Shown here piece after piece: positions 61,115 to 64,000 of a stretch of DNA of 64,000 nt. The translations under genes and the position numbers were made by a program. Each line of letters begins with the position of its first letter. Position 1 is the stretch's first letter. Where the stretch lies: the NCBI GenBank assembly GCA_902461565.1, contig CABPYL010000010.1:1-64000 (forward strand), written 5' to 3'. The DNA comes from an uncultured Porphyromonadaceae bacterium (GTDB lineage Bacteria; Bacteroidota; Bacteroidia; Bacteroidales; Muribaculaceae). The notes beneath the pieces are model-generated. The model saw only the letters and a program-made list of their open reading frames with translations, did no database searches and had not been told where the DNA came from.

Positions 61115-62032
61115 TCATTCGATAGATTGCCATTGCTCGGTAAGCGACTGTGCGGATGCCATAGCGCTGCGTGCGGCAGCTCCGAGCAGGGCTTCGCGCA
61201 GGTCGCCCGCGGGAGCTTCGAAAGCGGAAGCGTCGAGATTGCGCAGAGCTATTTCGGCCACGAGGCCCGCGATGGCACCGGCGTTCCAAGCCAGTGTGCG
61301 GCACACGCGTTCGGGAATCTCCACAGAGCTTACTTCCTTGCCGGTGTAGTAGCTTATGCGACGGCAGGTGTCGTCTACATTCACCAGCGAGCGGCAGTAG
61401 AAGTCGATATGGTCGTGATAACAGGCATCAGGAGTCTTGATACCGAAAATCAACTCAAGATCCCTGTTGCGCGTAACTACAACATGGGCCATTTCAAGAT
61501 TTTCGAGAATCTGCGGCATAACACGCGTTATACGCGGCTCCTGCTGCGGCAGATAGCCGGGCAGATACACCATCAGCGCCTTACGTTCGACGGCATTGGC
61601 CAGCAGACGCGTGAGGCGCGGGCGCATTCGCTTGTCCAGCGCATAGTATCCGCCGAAGACAACGATGTCGCCTTCGTCGATGCGCGGCCATATAATGTCG
61701 AAGGCTTCGTCAGGATATTCCTCGTATCGTATGAGCGAGGGCGACGGTTGCGCGGGATCGGCGGAATGCACGAAAATATTCAATGGCGTGCGGCCCTCGG
61801 TGAATCGGTCGACGGAAGTAACATCCACGCCGGCGTTCCTGAGGTTGTCCACCAGGATATCGCCGATACGGTCGGCGCACGTTTCGGATGCCATGAGCAC
61901 CTTAAGACCGTCGCGCGCCATAATTGCGGCGGCATTGGCGATGCGTCCGCCCGGAAGGCTACCGAGTGGTTTACCGGCGGCATCGAGCACAAGATTGTGT
62001 GAGCACTCGCCTATGCAGATAATCTTTTTCAT
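61115..62032 (-). CDS. PfkB-fold sugar-kinase homologue lacking the catalytic aspartate
   Basis: The ATG at 62032 gives 305 residues; an earlier frame start lies in the SIS gene. The ribokinase fold is recognisable: LPGGRIANAAAIMARDG, a DRIGDILVDNLRNAGVDV segment, and VVFGGYYALDKRMRP. The conserved DTxGAGD anion-hole and catalytic-Asp motif is replaced by RTLAWNAGAIAG, so the catalytic Asp is aligned with A251. It is therefore probably a pseudokinase or binds a sugar without phosphorylating it. It starts 4 bases after the SIS isomerase gene. Confidence 0.85.
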   Translation of the reverse strand: MKKIICIGECSHNLVLDAAGKPLGSLPGGRIANAAAIMARDGLKVLMASETCADRIGDILVDNLRNAGVDVTSVDRFTEGRTPLNIFVHSADPAQPSPSLIRYEEYPDEAFDIIWPRIDEGDIVVFGGYYALDKRMRPRLTRLLANAVERKALMVYLPGYLPQQEPRITRVMPQILENLEMAHVVVTRNRDLELIFGIKTPDACYHDHIDFYCRSLVNVDDTCRRISYYTGKEVSSVEIPERVCRTLAWNAGAIAGLVAEIALRNLDASAFEAPAGDLREALLGAAARSAMASAQSLTEQWQSIE

Positions 62033-62036
62033 ATAT

Positions 62037-62642
62037 TCAGTCCTTGGCACGCGCGGCCACACCGAGGTAGCCGCCGTGGTGGCGCTTGGCATATTCAGCC
62101 TTGGAGAAGCCTATGCGGCGCATGGTGTTCACAACCAACACATCACCTATAACGGTCATCATGGTTGTGGAAGTTGTTGGCGTGAGACCGAGCGGGCAAA
62201 CTTCGGGAGCGCCACCGGTAAACAGGGCGATGTCGGCGGCCTTGGCAAGCGGGCTGTCCGGAGCGCCGGTTATCACTATTGTGGGGATGTCGGCATATAG
62301 GCCGTGGAGAAGCTCGACAAGCTCTATTATCTCGCGCGTTTTGCCACTGTTTGAAATCAACAGCACAATGTCGTTCTTCTGGAGGACACCCAGATCTCCA
62401 TGCTGGGCCTCGCTGGGGTGCAGATTCACTGCAGGCGTGCCCGTCGACGAAAATGTTGTGGCAATATTCATGGCAATCTGTCCGGCCTTGCCCATACCGG
62501 CGGTAACGAGTTTTCCGCCGCGACGGTGCACGCGCTCCACAATTGCCTCCACTGCTTCCTCGTAGCTGTCGGTTACGGGTATGTTCTTTATGGCTTCGCT
62601 TTCTGCAAGGAGTATCTCCCGCATTGAGGTCTTTACATCCAT
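62037..62642 (-). CDS. SIS-domain sugar-phosphate isomerase (KdsD/KpsF-like, no CBS domains)
   Basis: From the ATG at 62642 this is a 200-residue protein. An earlier frame start falls in the -7 box at 62673-62680. The SIS fold has TAGMGKAGQIAMNIATTFSSTG, VNLHPSEAQHGDLGVL and LLISNSGKTREI. These match KdsD/KpsF arabinose-5-phosphate isomerases, but the C-terminal CBS pair is absent. It may act in KDO synthesis or in a related step. It is coupled to the degenerate PfkB homologue. Confidence 0.87.
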   Translation of the reverse strand: MDVKTSMREILLAESEAIKNIPVTDSYEEAVEAIVERVHRRGGKLVTAGMGKAGQIAMNIATTFSSTGTPAVNLHPSEAQHGDLGVLQKNDIVLLISNSGKTREIIELVELLHGLYADIPTIVITGAPDSPLAKAADIALFTGGAPEVCPLGLTPTTSTTMMTVIGDVLVVNTMRRIGFSKAEYAKRHHGGYLGVAARAKD

Positions 62643-62672
62643 TATACTGATATATTCTTTATGTTCGTCCCA

Positions 62673-62680
62673 CAAAATTA
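62673..62680 (-). promoter_or_regulatory. -7 promoter element for the SIS/PfkB-like pair
   Basis: The minus strand reads TAATTTTG, an exact TAnnTTTG, about 30 nt before the SIS ATG, just after the glycosyltransferase stop codon. No clear -33 box. Confidence 0.68.
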
Positions 62681-62691
62681 AGCAAAAATTT

Positions 62692-63753
62692 TTATTGTTT
62701 TCCCAACAGACGGCGATAATAAACTATATATTGCTCCACAGTAGCCGAAACATCGTAGCGTCCGACATATCCGACGGCTTCCGCTGCACGGTCGATGGCC
62801 TCGGGATAATGCGTCATAAGTTCAGTTATCGCATCGGCAACCGATACAGGGTCGCCAGATTCGGCAGAGATACAATAGCGCCCGTTTCCGGCAACTTCCC
62901 AAGGGCCGTCGCCGCGAGTAAGCACCAGTGGAAGTCCCGCCGCCATGCCTTCGGCAACTGTGAGGCCGAATCCTTCGCTACGCGATGGATGTACCATAGC
63001 GTCGAATGTGTGCAGGCAGCCGTATATTCCGGCACGGTCCATCTGGCCGGCGAAGTTCACGCGATCGGCCACGCCCTCCTTCCTGGCAAGTTCCTCCAGT
63101 GGCCCGAGCTCGTCGCCACGGCCAATGAAGGTAACATCCACATTCTTCACACCTCTGTCGGCAAGCACGCGCAGAGCGCGGATAAGCACGTCCTGCCCCT
63201 TGTACTCAGGCCTTAGGCTGCCAACCTGCACGATACGGAACACATCTCCTGCCGGACGACGACCACGACGGGGCACGTCGGCTGTGCGGAAGCCATTGAG
63301 GATGGTAGTTACATCGGCTCCGGGCACACGGGCAAGCACATCGTCGCGCACGGTGTCGGTAATAGCCACCATATGCGATCGCGAGGCGTATATCATGGGC
63401 ATGTCCTTGCAGTGTACGGTAAACAGCAGGCGCCTGGCACGCACCACTACAAGTCGGCTGAATTTATGGTGATGGGAGTGTATCACATCGGGGCGCAGAC
63501 GCATTATGCGCCAGTTCAGACGTGCCATCATCAGCAAGGGCTTGTCGCCTTCCTTACGGCGCATGCGTATAACCTCCACACCGGGGTCGAATTCACCGAA
63601 CAGGCTCTCATTGGCCACGTCGTTCACAACCAGCACGGTAACACGATGTCCCATCCGCACCTGGATGTTCGCGATATCTATCAGCATGGATTCCACGCCG
63701 CCTGTCTTGAAGGAATATATCAGGTGAAGGATGTGCAGTCTGTCGTTTTTCAT
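62692..63753 (-). CDS. Glycosyltransferase family 4 protein
   Basis: This 353-residue GT-B enzyme starts LHILHLIYSFKTGGVESMLIDIA, the GT4 N-terminal domain. It ends with a C-terminal nucleotide-sugar-binding domain with MVHPSRSEGFGLTVAEGMAAGLPLVLT, including the catalytic E-x7-E pattern. It adds a sugar to a surface polysaccharide or lipid precursor. It lies 9 bases after the histidine kinase stop and may be co-transcribed with it. Confidence 0.92.
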   Translation of the reverse strand: MKNDRLHILHLIYSFKTGGVESMLIDIANIQVRMGHRVTVLVVNDVANESLFGEFDPGVEVIRMRRKEGDKPLLMMARLNWRIMRLRPDVIHSHHHKFSRLVVVRARRLLFTVHCKDMPMIYASRSHMVAITDTVRDDVLARVPGADVTTILNGFRTADVPRRGRRPAGDVFRIVQVGSLRPEYKGQDVLIRALRVLADRGVKNVDVTFIGRGDELGPLEELARKEGVADRVNFAGQMDRAGIYGCLHTFDAMVHPSRSEGFGLTVAEGMAAGLPLVLTRGDGPWEVAGNGRYCISAESGDPVSVADAITELMTHYPEAIDRAAEAVGYVGRYDVSATVEQYIVYYRRLLGKQ

Positions 63754-63762
63754 AATGGTCAG

Positions 63763-64000
63763 TTATTTTCTGTCTACGGGCAGCTCTATGCGGAACGTCG
63801 TACCCACACCGGGCACCGACTGCTTTACAAAAATTCTGCCGCCGTGGTACTGCTCCACAATACGTTTCGCCAAAGTGAGGCCCAGTCCCCATCCACGGCT
63901 CTTTGTGGAATAGCCGGGGTTGAAAACCGTCTTGAAATTCTTTCTCGATATTCCTTTGCCGGTGTCGGCCACCTCGATGAATGCGGTGTTCTGCGCTATG
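63763..64000 (-). CDS. Histidine kinase, C-terminal ATPase end (runs off right edge)
   Basis: The open frame continues to the right edge. The visible 78 residues have the G1 box ADTGKGI, the F box FNPGYSTKSRGWG and the G2 box GLGLTLAKRIV, then a final TTFRIELP strand. These are the end of a HATPase_c domain of a two-component sensor kinase. The dimerisation and sensory parts lie outside the window. Confidence 0.92.
   Translation of the reverse strand, partial: IAQNTAFIEVADTGKGISRKNFKTVFNPGYSTKSRGWGLGLTLAKRIVEQYHGGRIFVKQSVPGVGTTFRIELPVDRK

Noticed and set aside
1..64000. tRNA, rRNA, tmRNA, RNase P or riboswitch
   Set aside because: I scanned for T-loop GGTTCGA-type motifs and conserved RNA signatures by eye and found none I could support; a covariance-model search would be needed to exclude them.

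Overview
The window reads as a chromosomal segment of a Bacteroidales bacterium, most plausibly Muribaculaceae-like (the family is my inference). Evidence: many genes are preceded by the Bacteroidota -7 element TAnnTTTG, often with TTTG 19-21 nt upstream. Shine-Dalgarno sequences are weak or absent. Bacteroidota families recur: DUF3843, DUF6175, WG repeats, secreted caspase, paired FKBP isomerases, an OmpH-like lipoprotein and fused KorA. I see no rRNA, tRNA, CRISPR array, intact insertion sequence or integrase.

Layout. 1-4.5 kb is a visibly AT-rich accessory block, all on the minus strand. It holds two short secreted Rhs-core proteins that share a 371-bp 5' module but carry different C-terminal toxin-like domains. 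Each is followed at once by a candidate immunity gene, and a secreted transglutaminase-like gene leads the block. comM follows. 6.8-13.5 kb is a plus-strand run of seven exported proteins (lipoprotein, DUF6175, WG-repeat and others) that looks like one envelope operon of unknown function. 13.5-27.5 kb, mostly minus, has a thioredoxin-like lipoprotein, an outer-membrane phospholipase A with a complete active site, DUF3843, an unrecognised 785-residue protein, a SWIM-SNF2 helicase, two FKBP isomerases, lepA, a muramidase and pepD. 27.7-33.9 kb, plus strand, has an OmpH-like lipoprotein, manC, argS, a Bax-inhibitor-1 protein and a MATE exporter.

33.9-35.9 kb is a redox module: a LysR regulator with the OxyR cysteine pair C199/C208, a divergent small ferredoxin and a NapH-like membrane Fe-S protein. 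The shared intergenic region contains an exact match to the OxyR half-operator next to the ferredoxin promoter. 37-42.5 kb has a lone KilA-N protein, pyrH, frr and korAB. 42.6-45.8 kb carries a secreted WG-repeat caspase and a WG-only paralogue with a similar upstream region. 46-51.5 kb is probably a decarboxylase-antiporter unit: a phosphatidylserine-decarboxylase-like enzyme, a GadC-like amino-acid antiporter, an MFS carrier and a DcaP-like porin. 52.8-64 kb is mixed: MalY/PatB, DUF3737, an orphan HigA-type regulator, a Crp/Fnr regulator beside two secreted proteins, nagB, an outer-membrane barrel, a SUI1/YciH gene group, ribH, a PfkB-fold protein that lacks its catalytic aspartate beside a CBS-less SIS isomerase, a GT4 glycosyltransferase and the 3' end of a histidine kinase.

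The most interesting candidates are the decarboxylase/transport unit, the WG-caspase pair, the secreted Rhs-tip toxin cassettes, the OxyR/ferredoxin module and the SIS/pseudo-PfkB pair.
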